Source of the DNA: DAISJM01 sp036821485
GTDB lineage: Bacteria; Verrucomicrobiota; Kiritimatiellia; CAIQIC01; JAGNIJ01
Direction: 5' to 3'
DNA length: 64,000 bases
Assembly: GCA_036821485.1 (NCBI GenBank)
Contig: DAISJM010000015.1
Span: 1-64,000 of the forward strand
In this document: positions 1 through 9,365 of the stretch, piece by piece
Layout: each line of letters begins with the position of its first letter
Position numbering within the stretch: the first letter of the stretch is position 1
Translations under genes and position numbers: made by a program
The notes under the pieces: generated by a model
Seen by the model: the letters and a program-made list of their open reading frames with translations, nothing else
Told to the model about the DNA's origin: nothing
Databases searched by the model: none

Positions 1-117
1 CATTCCCGGGTTGATTACCGTGCGTCGAGCATTCAAGCTGATCCGCACTACGTAGCGCGTCAGCTCGCGGGCTGAAACGCCACGCTGACACGCGATCTTG
101 TGGCCTTACGGCCGAAC
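1..117. other. Window edge without a supportable gene
   Basis: This is the stretch downstream of the first minus-strand gene. I see no coding region with a plausible start and no RNA gene. On the minus strand an ATG falls on bases 3 to 1 and could begin a gene outside the window, but nothing here proves it. Confidence 0.4.
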
Positions 118-1371
118 CTATTCGGCTCTTCTCAGTCTTACTTCCAAGAAACGGAACAGGGCGTGAAGTGTGAGTATGTATAGAAGAGGTGAAATCACGG
201 TGAACATACGACCGTAGGCCGATACCAGCGAGCTGCCTGCGAGAGAGATCGTGAACAGTGCCAGCAGAAATCGAGGGCCAGCCGTTACCGATCGCCACCG
301 GTATACGAGGAGGAACAACGCCAAGCCCCCAAAGGTCAAGAAAATCGAATTGGGAAGAATGTAATAGAACGAGCTCATTTTCTGTTCGGTGTAAGAAAAT
401 GGATAGTTAAAGAGCATTCGTCCCACGTTAGCCGTCCAGTTCTTGAGGTACTTGCCGGGGTGCTGGCGTATGTTGTCCAAGGCCCTGCTCATAAGCTGCC
501 GATCCGCCTCGTGGGCGGGAAGGCCAGCGATGGATTCGTAAGTGGCTTGATGATGAGTTCTCAGCGTGAGGTTGTCGCCTTCCGTTGAAGCCAAACTTCC
601 GAACCAATCGCCCGACTCCTCATCATAGGGCGAGGTCATCCAGTAGAGTTGAGCGCCGCCCGATGTGCCCCAATACAGAACACGCCCGGTCAGTCGCCAC
701 GTGTAGGTCAGATAGGGGATGCACAGCAGAAATGCAACGGCAAGCATGCCGGCCGTTACACGCAGCGCGCGCCCGCGGATCAGCAGCCAGACGATGGTTG
801 AGATGACGAGGAGCGCCAGAAGAACCACGCCAAAAAAGACTTTGGTGAGAGCAAGCCACGCAAAGAAGACAGCTGCGATGCCGGCGTGGACGAGGCTGAA
901 GCGTCCGTTGGACTCAAACATGGCGAGGCTGTGATAGGCCAGTCCGCAGACCAGCAAAACGGAGAGCGTTTCCGTGAGGGCGTAGGGCATGTAGCGAAGC
1001 ACCGGGGGATACAGGCCAAAGAGCAGCGTGAAGAGCGTACGGCTACGGGCGGACATCCACTTTGCCAGTGCGCGTTGCAGGTACACCAGGGCGGCAAAGA
1101 GAAGAAATGCATTTAGCAGGCGAGCCATCAAGAGGGCGTGCCGGGACCATGCGATGGGCGCAAGCAGCAGGGGATAGCCTGGCCCGTTCCACAGATCTAC
1201 TCGATCCTGTGGTGAGTAGTACCCGTTGAGCAGGTTGTGAGCGAAATCGAGATAGCGTCCCTCGTCCCCCTGGTACGATCCAAGGAGGGGATGGGCCACG
1301 AGAATGCACAACACGTAAAGCACGAGCAGAGGGATGAGCACCAGCCACGGCCTATTCTGTCCTGCTTGCAT
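118..1371 (-). CDS. GT39-type membrane glycosyltransferase
   Basis: A 417-residue polytopic membrane protein. The start is a short hydrophilic leader, a membrane segment at about residues 10-30, then GDEGRY with the Asp36-Glu37 pair. That pair at the first extracytoplasmic loop is the catalytic signature of GT39/ArnT-like enzymes, which transfer sugars from polyprenyl-phosphate donors on the outer face of the inner membrane. Several further hydrophobic segments follow. The gene lies 6 bp after the polymerase-like gene and ends a three-gene minus-strand run (GT39, polymerase, GT39). The family is clear; the donor and acceptor cannot be read from sequence. Confidence 0.8.
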   Translation of the reverse strand: MQAGQNRPWLVLIPLLVLYVLCILVAHPLLGSYQGDEGRYLDFAHNLLNGYYSPQDRVDLWNGPGYPLLLAPIAWSRHALLMARLLNAFLLFAALVYLQRALAKWMSARSRTLFTLLFGLYPPVLRYMPYALTETLSVLLVCGLAYHSLAMFESNGRFSLVHAGIAAVFFAWLALTKVFFGVVLLALLVISTIVWLLIRGRALRVTAGMLAVAFLLCIPYLTYTWRLTGRVLYWGTSGGAQLYWMTSPYDEESGDWFGSLASTEGDNLTLRTHHQATYESIAGLPAHEADRQLMSRALDNIRQHPGKYLKNWTANVGRMLFNYPFSYTEQKMSSFYYILPNSIFLTFGGLALFLLVYRWRSVTAGPRFLLALFTISLAGSSLVSAYGRMFTVISPLLYILTLHALFRFLEVRLRRAE

Positions 1372-1377
1372 GAGGCG

Positions 1378-2889
1378 TTATACCTGATTGGGCATGGGTG
1401 CAATGATCTTGGCAGAGGCTTGAGCGAGGGGTGCGTCCTTCGCTGTCGAGTTCTGGTCGACGCCCAGCTCGAAGCGCATCGTCTGAGCGATGATCATCGC
1501 AACGGTCACAATTCCCGGTTCCCACGAGGGCAGGGCGGCGGCGACCGACGAGGTTGTAATCAGCACGATGTACCCAATGTTGGCAAGCATCCAACTCCGA
1601 TCCTCGACGCGCTGTGGGTCTGAAGTCTTCAGCAGCCGATGATTGACGCGGATGATTTGGACAAACAGCACGCCGAGGACAACGACGCCAATGCCGCCCA
1701 GTTTGAGAAGGAGGTCGATCCACCCGGTGTCGACGGTTCCGACCGGGAGGTTTCCCTGCATCCACATGTCGAGGGCAATTTCGCCGAACACGCTGACGAA
1801 CCCGATGCCCATCAGCGGATGTTCCTTGATAAGCGGAATGCGTTGAGCGTCCACGACGGAACGGCTGTAATACGAGCCCTCAACGTTCACAAGGTCGGTA
1901 ACCGTACTGGATACATAACGCATGAACGTGGCGAAGGCCTCCGCGATGGAGTCTCCTCTCTCGGAGAAGGCAATTCCTATCACGGCGACGGTTACGGCAG
2001 AGATCATGACGATTGTGAAAAGCAATGCAGACCGCGATTTAACCCGGTTGGGAACCATGAGCCAGGTTACAAACATGCCGGCCAATAGACCGCTCCAGAG
2101 GGCCCGGAACGAGTAGGTCATGACGATGGTGGTCATCAAGCCGAGGTAGACCATCCCGCGACCCGACGGTTTCGTACAGAAAGACCAGAAGGCGTGAAGA
2201 AAGAACCAAAAGCTCAGACACATGGCTGGATTGTAGAATTTCACAGCGCCGACAATCCAAGCGTCGCCCATACCGGTTGCGTAGAATGGCAATTGGACGC
2301 CGAAGAATCGAAGCATGTTGAGACCGAAGATGAGAAGAATAACCCCAAAGGCCCAGCGCATCAACAAGCGCCACCGGCGGGCATCACGGAAATAGATGAT
2401 GAGGAACAAAGCCATGCCATAGGTCAGAAAATGGCGGCCCGCGCGGAACAACAGCATGAATCGCTCGCCCAGTAGAAAATGAGTGCGCATCATCTGCAGA
2501 GCGACAAACGCAAGGAAGGCCAGGAGTACCTTGAATAGCTGGCTCTGCCGAGCTTCCCGAAGAGGGGTGCCCCCCAATGCAGCGGTGGCCATTGTGTAGG
2601 CCAGCAGAAGAAACAGGAGGGCGTCCTTGGCGCGAAAGAGGCCAGGTAGACGGCCAAACGAGTCTACGTCGACCAGGGAAAAAGCCTCGAACATGAAGAA
2701 GAGGAGCAAGAGCGTAAAATAGTGAGGGCGGGTTACCAAGAGGAAGATCAGAAATGCCAAGGTGACCACGGCCCCGGCCATGACCATATTGGTGGGAACC
2801 ATCTTGCCCAAGTAGAGCCCGATAAGCACTACGGCAACGCCAATGATGAGCCGGGGTACTAGATTCTGGATATCGGCATCTGATCGCAT
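1378..2889 (-). CDS. O-antigen ligase/polymerase-like membrane protein
   Basis: A 503-residue protein with roughly ten or more hydrophobic segments across its whole length and a longer polar stretch after residue about 330 (SSTVTDLVNVEGSYYSRSV, then HPLMGIGFVSVFGE). That layout, with a conserved HPLxGxG-like loop late in the protein, is typical of the Wzy/WaaL O-antigen ligase superfamily. These enzymes polymerise or ligate lipid-linked glycans on the periplasmic side. Its place between two GT39 genes supports a role in exopolysaccharide or capsule assembly. Ligase and polymerase cannot be told apart here. Confidence 0.72.
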   Translation of the reverse strand: MRSDADIQNLVPRLIIGVAVVLIGLYLGKMVPTNMVMAGAVVTLAFLIFLLVTRPHYFTLLLLFFMFEAFSLVDVDSFGRLPGLFRAKDALLFLLLAYTMATAALGGTPLREARQSQLFKVLLAFLAFVALQMMRTHFLLGERFMLLFRAGRHFLTYGMALFLIIYFRDARRWRLLMRWAFGVILLIFGLNMLRFFGVQLPFYATGMGDAWIVGAVKFYNPAMCLSFWFFLHAFWSFCTKPSGRGMVYLGLMTTIVMTYSFRALWSGLLAGMFVTWLMVPNRVKSRSALLFTIVMISAVTVAVIGIAFSERGDSIAEAFATFMRYVSSTVTDLVNVEGSYYSRSVVDAQRIPLIKEHPLMGIGFVSVFGEIALDMWMQGNLPVGTVDTGWIDLLLKLGGIGVVVLGVLFVQIIRVNHRLLKTSDPQRVEDRSWMLANIGYIVLITTSSVAAALPSWEPGIVTVAMIIAQTMRFELGVDQNSTAKDAPLAQASAKIIAPMPNQV

Positions 2890-2958
2890 GGCGTCATTCC
2901 TGTTCGGACGTCCGAAGATAGCCGTCCTGTCGGGCCTTATGCAATGGCCAAATGGCCG

Positions 2959-4254
2959 TCAGGTCCTGACAGCGGGTTGTGTCGGGCGGGAGCGCCTTGC
3001 CCGGCCGGACCACGTGGTACAAAGCCCAAGCACGCCCAGGGTCATCCAAATTGGATCGAAGGGGATTCTGTATCTGGGGAATGAGATCATCACCGTGTGA
3101 ACGGCGGTAGCCATTGCGACGAGGCCGGCCAATGACCATATCTCCGCGCGTTGTTCTTTCACGCTTCGCGTTGCCTGCACAATGGCGGATATGGCTAGAA
3201 TGACAAGAAGGGAAAACCATCCGATTTTAGCCGCTGCAACCATGACGGCGGGAACACCAACCCCATAGGTCTCCCGGAATGGATACTTGCGATTCCAGAG
3301 GTCGGCAGGTACTAACCGCCAAAATTCGGCGAAGCACCGCCAGCGTTTGTGCAGAAACGCGCGAGGGTTGGCGCGAGCCCATTTGATGGCAAGGCGTTGG
3401 TAGTAGGCATCCCGTTTTGCTTCAGACAACCGGGCGAGTTCGGTCCGCATTTCCGGTGTGGGGTGCGTGACGCCGGGAGCGTCTTCCATGTGCGGATTGT
3501 TCACGCACCAAAGGTTGAAGCCTCCTCCAGTGGAAATGGGAAGGATACGTTGGTGTTCACGGAACAAGGCGATTTCCCACGGCAGGATGGTCAGCAATGC
3601 GCTGGCGGCAGCGATCAGCCCCCACCACCGGTACCAACCGCGAGATGCGAAGAACCAAAGGGGAGCCAGCAGGAGCAGAAACGGAAGAACTGTTGCCCGG
3701 CAGAGAATGGCAAGGCCCATCGTGACCCCGGTCAGCAGTGGCAGAAGAACGGAAGAGTATCTTCTCCATGTGCAAAAGAGCGCGGAAATCACGGTGATCA
3801 ACACGGCAAAGGGGGCTTCTGTCAGGACGCGAGAGGCGTTGACGACCAAAGGAGGGTGTAGCGCCATCAGCGTGGCTGTCAGCAGGGCACATCCGGGCGT
3901 GGATCGCAGGGCCCGTGCAAGACCGTATGAGGCCAGGATCACCAGGCTGGAGAAAGCAGCGAGGGACAGTCGGAGCGCGAGCGTGTTCGTTCCTGCAATC
4001 CGAAACACAGCCATGATGAACCAGGGGAGGAGCGGGGGGCGAACTTGGCTCATTCCGTAGGCGGCGAGATCCTGTTGTGAATCATAAGTTCCGCCTGCAA
4101 GTACGTTCTGTGCAATCTCGACGTAGGCAGATTCGTCATTCTTGAGAGTAGGGTCGGCAACCAGAGCGTACAGTACTCGGGCCAGCAGCCCCACGGTGAA
4201 GATAATGGCCAACGTACTTTTTGGAGTCTTGGTCACGCTGAACATAAAAAACAT
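2959..4254 (-). CDS. GT39-type membrane glycosyltransferase
   Basis: The open frame extends upstream to 4668, but the upstream 138 residues are hydrophilic, overlap the divergent gene and look non-coding. I place the start at ATG 4254, which is preceded by a purine-rich AGAGGGG about 12 nt upstream; a second ATG lies at 4245. The resulting 431-residue protein opens with a membrane helix and then LKNDESAY, where Asp40-Glu41 is the GT39 catalytic pair, followed by about ten hydrophobic segments. It is probably a polyprenyl-phosphate-sugar-dependent transferase. It is the first gene of the minus-strand run and is divergent from the GT4/ATP-grasp gene. Confidence 0.8.
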   Translation of the reverse strand: MFFMFSVTKTPKSTLAIIFTVGLLARVLYALVADPTLKNDESAYVEIAQNVLAGGTYDSQQDLAAYGMSQVRPPLLPWFIMAVFRIAGTNTLALRLSLAAFSSLVILASYGLARALRSTPGCALLTATLMALHPPLVVNASRVLTEAPFAVLITVISALFCTWRRYSSVLLPLLTGVTMGLAILCRATVLPFLLLLAPLWFFASRGWYRWWGLIAAASALLTILPWEIALFREHQRILPISTGGGFNLWCVNNPHMEDAPGVTHPTPEMRTELARLSEAKRDAYYQRLAIKWARANPRAFLHKRWRCFAEFWRLVPADLWNRKYPFRETYGVGVPAVMVAAAKIGWFSLLVILAISAIVQATRSVKEQRAEIWSLAGLVAMATAVHTVMISFPRYRIPFDPIWMTLGVLGLCTTWSGRARRSRPTQPAVRT

Positions 4255-4327
4255 GTCTAAGACAAACCCCTCTCTGGGTCGACACAAAAGGAAGGGGTCT
4301 GGATTTTGCGATGGTTTCCGGGAGACC

Positions 4328-4355
4328 TTCACAGCGCGGAGCAAGGTGTTATAAT
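4328..4355 (+). promoter_or_regulatory. Sigma-70-like promoter for the GT4/ATP-grasp gene
   Basis: TTCACA (4328-4333), a 16-bp spacer, then a consensus TATAAT (4350-4355). The expected transcription start, about 7 nt downstream, falls at or next to ATG 4363. The transcript would therefore have little or no leader unless translation begins at ATG 4381. Confidence 0.5.
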
Positions 4356-4362
4356 CACCCGT

Positions 4363-6585
4363 ATGAGAGAATCTTCGGTCATGTCTGTGGGTGGGACAGC
4401 TTTTCCCCGCGTGCTTCACCTCCTGTGGTCTCTTGACCGAGGGGGGGCGGAGCTCTTGCTGCTGAACTCGTTGCGCATTGCTGGCCAGTCGGCGGCAAAT
4501 CACCAAGTGTGTTGCATGGGTATCGGGGGATCCCTGCGGGAACAATTCGAGGGGCTGGGGGTGCCGGTTCATCTGCTTGGGAAGCGTGGGCGATGGGGTT
4601 TGCCGAAGATGGTGAGGGACGGGGCGGCGCTCCTTCGTCGAATCGATCCGGATATCGTTCATATTCACCGTTCAGAAGGCGATATTTGGGGGCAGGTCTT
4701 GTGTCTTGTCGCAAGGACTCGGGCCCGGGTTGTAGTGACAGAGCACGGGATGTATGAGGGGGGGGTATCGGGGGATGTCCCGGTTCCGGCGTTCAAGAAC
4801 CTGCTTCGCAGGATGCTGAAAGGTCGCATCCATATGACCGCGGCGATCTCCGCCGCGGTGGCGGAAGATATCATCAACAATCGGCTGGTAATGTTGGATC
4901 ACATCACAATCATTCACAACGGGGTGGATGCTGAACACTTCTGTCCTTCGGTGAATTGGACGCCTCGACCTATTGTTGGGGCCGCAGGCCGGCTTGTACG
5001 CCGCAAGGGATTCGACATGCTGCTTCGCGCGATAGAGCAAATCGCAAAGCGGCGTCCAGACGTGAGGCTGATACTCGCGGGTGATGGGCCTGACCGCCCG
5101 CGACTTGAGAAGTTGGCCCTGGAGTTGGGGCTTGCCGATAAGGTTGAGTTCAAGGGAGAGCTCGCGGACATGCCGGCCTTCCTGCAAGGGCTTGGAGTAT
5201 TTGCCTTTCCTGCTTTCAAAGACGGATTTGGCCTGACGCTGGTCGAGGCCATGAGTTGCGGGATTCCTTCCGTGGCGTTCCAGTCGGGTGGTGTGGCTGA
5301 GATTATCCGATCCGGGGAGAATGGGTTGCTGGTGCCTTGGGGGGATGTTGACGCGCTGGCCGGTGCCATCGAGCGCGTCCTCGCCGATGACGAGTTTGCC
5401 CGGTGCCTGTCATCGCGCGCGCGCCGATCCGTGATGGATCGCTTCAGTCTTCGAGGCATGACACGAGCCTACGGCAGTGTCTACCGGGAGGTCATCGCCA
5501 AGGGAATGACCATATGTGACGACGAATTCGTGCTCGCGCCGCCGAAGGATGGAAGGGGTATTGTTCTCTTGGTTGATTATGAGGAGCAGTTCTACTCCTC
5601 CGTGCGCCGTCTTGGGGCGGGCATGAACGTACATCTGTTGCGGCAGGGATTCGAACGGGCCGGGTATCAGATGGTTGTGCGCCGATTCTCTTCCATTGAT
5701 TTTCGCAGGGAGCAATTCAAGGGATGGCACGTCTTGTATTGCTCCTCGGAGGACAGGGATCTCCGCTACAAGGGCTACATTGAGGATGTGCTCCTTGGCC
5801 TGACCTTGCGGGGGGCTATTCTTGTGCCCGGATTCTTTCTCTTTCGAGCCCATCATAACAAGGTGATGATGGAGATTCTGCGTGACGTGACACCGTGTGA
5901 AGATCTTAAGACCATTCGCTCCCGGGTGTACGGAAGTTATGAGGACTATGTGGTTGCACCGCCAGGTCTCGATGGGGGTCTGGTGATTAAACCGGCGGAA
6001 GGGGCCAACAGCAAGGGCATCTTGCTCGCTGATGGTCCAACTCAGACAGAGCGCGCAGCTCGGCGAGTGAGCCGTTCGTTTCATCCCGTCGATGCGCTCA
6101 AAGACCTGATCAAGCGATGGATTCGATACGGATACGCTGGACGGTCAAATCGACGGCGGAAATTTGTTATACAGAATTACATTCCCGGGCTGACTCATGA
6201 TTATAAAGTACTTGTCTATGCGGGGCAGTTCTACGTTTTGCTCCGCAAGAATCGCCCTGGCGATTTTCGGGCCAGCGGAAGCGGTTTGTTTGAGTGGCCG
6301 GATTCCCTGCCCGATGGACTGCTGAATACTGCCGAGAGAGTGCACCAGGCCTTGGGATCGCCGTTCACATCCATGGACATGGCTTTTGATGGTTCGCGAG
6401 TGCATATTCTGGAAGTGCAGTGTCTACACTTCGGTACCTATACTCTGGAGAAATCCCCGGGCTACCACGTACGAGATGGCGGGCAATGGAGATGGGTGGC
6501 GGGTCGCTCCATCCTTGAAGAAGAAGTGGTGCGGAGCGTGGCGGCTTTCATCGAGGCCGATCGGCCTGGGCTCACGGAAGGCTGA
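4363..6585 (+). CDS. Fusion of GT4 glycosyltransferase and ATP-grasp domain
   Basis: A 740-residue protein from ATG 4363; ATG 4381 is an alternative. Residues about 15-380 form a GT-B, family 4 glycosyltransferase: RGGAE near the N-terminus, HNGVD at 185-189, the donor-site stretch GAAGRLVRRKG (206-216), and the motif Asp287-x7-Glu295 in place of the usual EX7E. After a short linker, residues about 398-738 resemble an ATP-grasp ligase: LVIKP with Lys543, then EGANSKG (a phosphate-binding loop), FVIQNYIPG, and HILEVQ with Glu684/Gln686 in the metal-binding position. Nucleotide-sugar transfer and ATP-dependent ligation would then sit in one cytoplasmic polypeptide, perhaps modifying the glycan with an amino acid or carboxylate. 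The substrates are unknown. The 3' end overlaps the convergent TIGR03790 gene by 14 bp. Confidence 0.75.
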   Translation: MRESSVMSVGGTAFPRVLHLLWSLDRGGAELLLLNSLRIAGQSAANHQVCCMGIGGSLREQFEGLGVPVHLLGKRGRWGLPKMVRDGAALLRRIDPDIVHIHRSEGDIWGQVLCLVARTRARVVVTEHGMYEGGVSGDVPVPAFKNLLRRMLKGRIHMTAAISAAVAEDIINNRLVMLDHITIIHNGVDAEHFCPSVNWTPRPIVGAAGRLVRRKGFDMLLRAIEQIAKRRPDVRLILAGDGPDRPRLEKLALELGLADKVEFKGELADMPAFLQGLGVFAFPAFKDGFGLTLVEAMSCGIPSVAFQSGGVAEIIRSGENGLLVPWGDVDALAGAIERVLADDEFARCLSSRARRSVMDRFSLRGMTRAYGSVYREVIAKGMTICDDEFVLAPPKDGRGIVLLVDYEEQFYSSVRRLGAGMNVHLLRQGFERAGYQMVVRRFSSIDFRREQFKGWHVLYCSSEDRDLRYKGYIEDVLLGLTLRGAILVPGFFLFRAHHNKVMMEILRDVTPCEDLKTIRSRVYGSYEDYVVAPPGLDGGLVIKPAEGANSKGILLADGPTQTERAARRVSRSFHPVDALKDLIKRWIRYGYAGRSNRRRKFVIQNYIPGLTHDYKVLVYAGQFYVLLRKNRPGDFRASGSGLFEWPDSLPDGLLNTAERVHQALGSPFTSMDMAFDGSRVHILEVQCLHFGTYTLEKSPGYHVRDGGQWRWVAGRSILEEEVVRSVAAFIEADRPGLTEG

Positions 6586-9316
6586 CCTTCATTCTGTACA
6601 TGCGCTGGACCACATTGGTTGGATGGGGCGTTGTTGCGGTGCCATCGTCTGCCCAAGTCTGGGTCGTTCCCGTGCCGATGAACGAGGTGGAGGCGAAACT
6701 CCACGCGTACCAGTTGGTGATGAAGTCATCCGTGTAATAGGCTCGATACACACGAGCCGTACTTCCAACAAGTATTATCTCGGGGCCCGAGTTGGTGGGG
6801 ACCCGGAACGTTACTTGGAAGATCGATGCCGCATTGGATGGGTGTGTGTCGGCAATGAACTCGTGGTAATTGTCCTGCCCGTCGCCATCCAGATCGTTCG
6901 TCCCCTCGTAGAAGTACGGCCATCCGAAATAGTGTTGCTCCCAAGCGTCTGCCACCCCGTCGCCATCGGAATCCACGGTTGGCGACATGCGCACATCCGC
7001 CAGCACGGCTTCTGATATCGCCTGCCCTCCCGCCGAATCATACGCGACAGCCTGCATGCTGACGCGTCCCACACCGGACGTTCGGCTGTTCCATGAACAC
7101 AGGCCGTTCGTGGTCACCGCCGCGAGTTTCCCCTCCACGTAAATGAGGAATTGAGTGACCGATCCCGCCGCATTGATGGCGGTTGCCGTGACAGCCACAT
7201 CGGCGCCCACGAGAACGTCCTGCCCGTTGGTGGGCGATGTGATGGAGCAAAGAAACGCAGAGTTACTGACAACTACTGGCAGCCGGTAGTGCCCTTGGAC
7301 CTCAACAGCAGTTCCGTCGCGTGCGACAACGTGGACCGTGTGGGGGCCATTGGCGACGCTGGTCGAATTCCAGAGATATCGGGCGGGCAAGATATCCTGT
7401 CCGCAAGAGAACAGGATATTGCCGCGCGCAGTCAGCACGTCGGCGTTGTCGTTGAAATAGTCGGTGAAAGAGTCTCCCGAGTAAAATCCCGGGCCGGAGA
7501 CCGTGAAGGCTATCCGAAGTCTGTATCCCGCCGGCCCGGCGAATCGCGCATCCAGGGAAAACTCGGCTGCGCCGGAATATGGAACATAGTTGGTTGCCTT
7601 GACGCCATTGCCAGCCGACAAAACGGCGTTGGTGTTGATCATGTCCTTGAGTTTGGTCATTACTGACTGCGCCGATTCGCCACCGGCAGCATTCACGCGA
7701 TTGGTGATGGCGACCCCGTTCGTCAGGGTGATGATGGCTCGGACCCAGTCTCCGGCAGTGGCCGTTCCGCGCAGCAGAAGATACTCGCGGGCAATGTATG
7801 TGGACTCAATGAGGTTGGAAGAGAGCGCCTTTCCCCAAACCCGCTGAACTGCCGCGGTGCCCGCTTCGCATATGACGCCGTATGTGGCGGCGGAGCCTTC
7901 ATAGCCGTAGTTGGTGTACGTCAATTGGAGCCGGTCGCCGAAGGCCTGTGCTCGAACGATGATGTTGCTCGAATTGACGCGTGCCGCCAAGTTGCTGACT
8001 GCGGACAGAAGCGTGTCGCCGGTTACGACGGTGTAGGAGCAGGTGACGCTGTTGACGGAGACCTTCAGGAGATTGCCGGGCGCGGGCGGGGCATTCGTAA
8101 GCGTGCTGACAAATAGATCATCCAGGTAGAGGTCTATGGCCTGACAAGCTACACCGAAGACATTGGTGGCGGAGGCAACATCCACGGTGACCACGCCCGA
8201 CACAACCTGGTTGGAAAAGAGATTGGTGATGGACACATACGGTGGCGAGGCGTAGGGCGCCATCAGTGGGTCGCCAAGGAAAATGCCTTGGTATGGATTT
8301 CTAACAGACATCCAGTAGCTCTCGGCCAGATTGAATCCTCGGTACTGCCAAAAGTAGACCATGGGGTCGGGGAACTTCTCGAGAAAGGCGCAGGGCTCCA
8401 CCACGGTGCCATAGGAGGCGGAGGCTCCTGCCTGAATCCAGTCCAGGATGGACATTTGAGCCTGGGCTTCTGCATCAAACAGAAATCCCCCGCAGGATGT
8501 GAGGTGGTCGCAAATGGCGCCGGGCAGGTAAGTGTGGTTATAGATCCATAGCGAGGTGGATACGCTTTGGCAGTAGCCGAGGAGATTGGTGTTCTGGAAC
8601 ACGGCATTCCATTGATTCTCCGAAACCTTCACAAGGGGGAAGTTCGTGAAGAAGAGGCTGTCGAAACGCAGATCATCAAACCGCTTGTAGCGGATGTTGC
8701 GATAGGGGTCCGAGCTCTTGAACAGCTCGATTTCGCCGGAAGGGAAGGTTCCGTCGGCTGATCGGGTTCTCGCAATCAGGGCGGTGGCCAGATTCAGCCA
8801 ACGCGCAGTTAACATGGTGCACAGATAGTAATTGGATCCGGCGTAAGCATCCGAACGGTGAAAAGCCCGTTCGGTCTGAAAGTAGGCATTGTCGGTACCT
8901 GCATGAATCTGACAGTCGGGGTCCATGAAGTCCTTGAGGCCATAGAAGATGATGGCCGTGGTGCCGTTCTGGAGGTTGTTGTGGAGGTCCCAGCGCGCAG
9001 CGTAGGGAATGTCCTTCGAGAGCACAATATAGTCGATTTGGTTGCTTAGTCCTTCGGAGTCGATGTGTTGGTAAATGCGGCTTACTACGGAGGTCTGGAA
9101 CAGCCCCGCATTGACGCGGTTGGTTCGTGGAGAAATAGACACGTGACACACATTGCGTTCGGGAATGCCGCGTGTCTGCCGGTACAAAGCTCCTACTTGC
9201 TGGGACTCGATGCTGTCGTCGTTGACGACGATCAACACGTTCTGAGGCCCTCCGCCCGCAAAAGCAGCGGCGGCCGTGGCCAGAAGCATCCAAAGTCTGA
9301 GACCACTGCGAAACAT
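6572..9316 (-). CDS. Secreted TIGR03790-family protein with Ig-like and calcium-loop C-terminus
   Basis: I chose ATG 9316 because it starts directly with a signal peptide (hydrophobic core LWMLLATAAAAFA) and AAAGGG lies upstream; ATG 9328 and 9352 are also in frame. The product is about 914 residues. The N-terminal third (NVLIVVNDDSIES, RGIPERNV, then a loop with SKDIPYA) matches the pattern I know for TIGR03790, a family of unknown function in PVC bacteria. The middle is Ser/Thr/Asn-rich and beta-rich, and an Ig-like domain (SPTNGQDVLVGADVAV) precedes the end. The end has two calcium-loop motifs, DSDGDGVADAWE and DLDGDGQDNYHEF, of thrombospondin-type-3 or EF-hand kind. It is the last gene of a four-gene minus-strand operon with glycosyltransferases. 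Confidence 0.75.
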   Translation of the reverse strand: MFRSGLRLWMLLATAAAAFAGGGPQNVLIVVNDDSIESQQVGALYRQTRGIPERNVCHVSISPRTNRVNAGLFQTSVVSRIYQHIDSEGLSNQIDYIVLSKDIPYAARWDLHNNLQNGTTAIIFYGLKDFMDPDCQIHAGTDNAYFQTERAFHRSDAYAGSNYYLCTMLTARWLNLATALIARTRSADGTFPSGEIELFKSSDPYRNIRYKRFDDLRFDSLFFTNFPLVKVSENQWNAVFQNTNLLGYCQSVSTSLWIYNHTYLPGAICDHLTSCGGFLFDAEAQAQMSILDWIQAGASASYGTVVEPCAFLEKFPDPMVYFWQYRGFNLAESYWMSVRNPYQGIFLGDPLMAPYASPPYVSITNLFSNQVVSGVVTVDVASATNVFGVACQAIDLYLDDLFVSTLTNAPPAPGNLLKVSVNSVTCSYTVVTGDTLLSAVSNLAARVNSSNIIVRAQAFGDRLQLTYTNYGYEGSAATYGVICEAGTAAVQRVWGKALSSNLIESTYIAREYLLLRGTATAGDWVRAIITLTNGVAITNRVNAAGGESAQSVMTKLKDMINTNAVLSAGNGVKATNYVPYSGAAEFSLDARFAGPAGYRLRIAFTVSGPGFYSGDSFTDYFNDNADVLTARGNILFSCGQDILPARYLWNSTSVANGPHTVHVVARDGTAVEVQGHYRLPVVVSNSAFLCSITSPTNGQDVLVGADVAVTATAINAAGSVTQFLIYVEGKLAAVTTNGLCSWNSRTSGVGRVSMQAVAYDSAGGQAISEAVLADVRMSPTVDSDGDGVADAWEQHYFGWPYFYEGTNDLDGDGQDNYHEFIADTHPSNAASIFQVTFRVPTNSGPEIILVGSTARVYRAYYTDDFITNWYAWSFASTSFIGTGTTQTWADDGTATTPHPTNVVQRMYRMKVSLP

Positions 9317-9365
9317 GCCCGTCACCATCCCTTTGCAAGTAACATACCCCATGCCGGGCAGATGT

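Noticed and set aside
4255..4668. Upstream extension of the minus-strand GT39 gene
   Set aside because: The extra 138 codons overlap the GT4/ATP-grasp gene and its promoter, are hydrophilic, and precede the true membrane N-terminus at ATG 4254.
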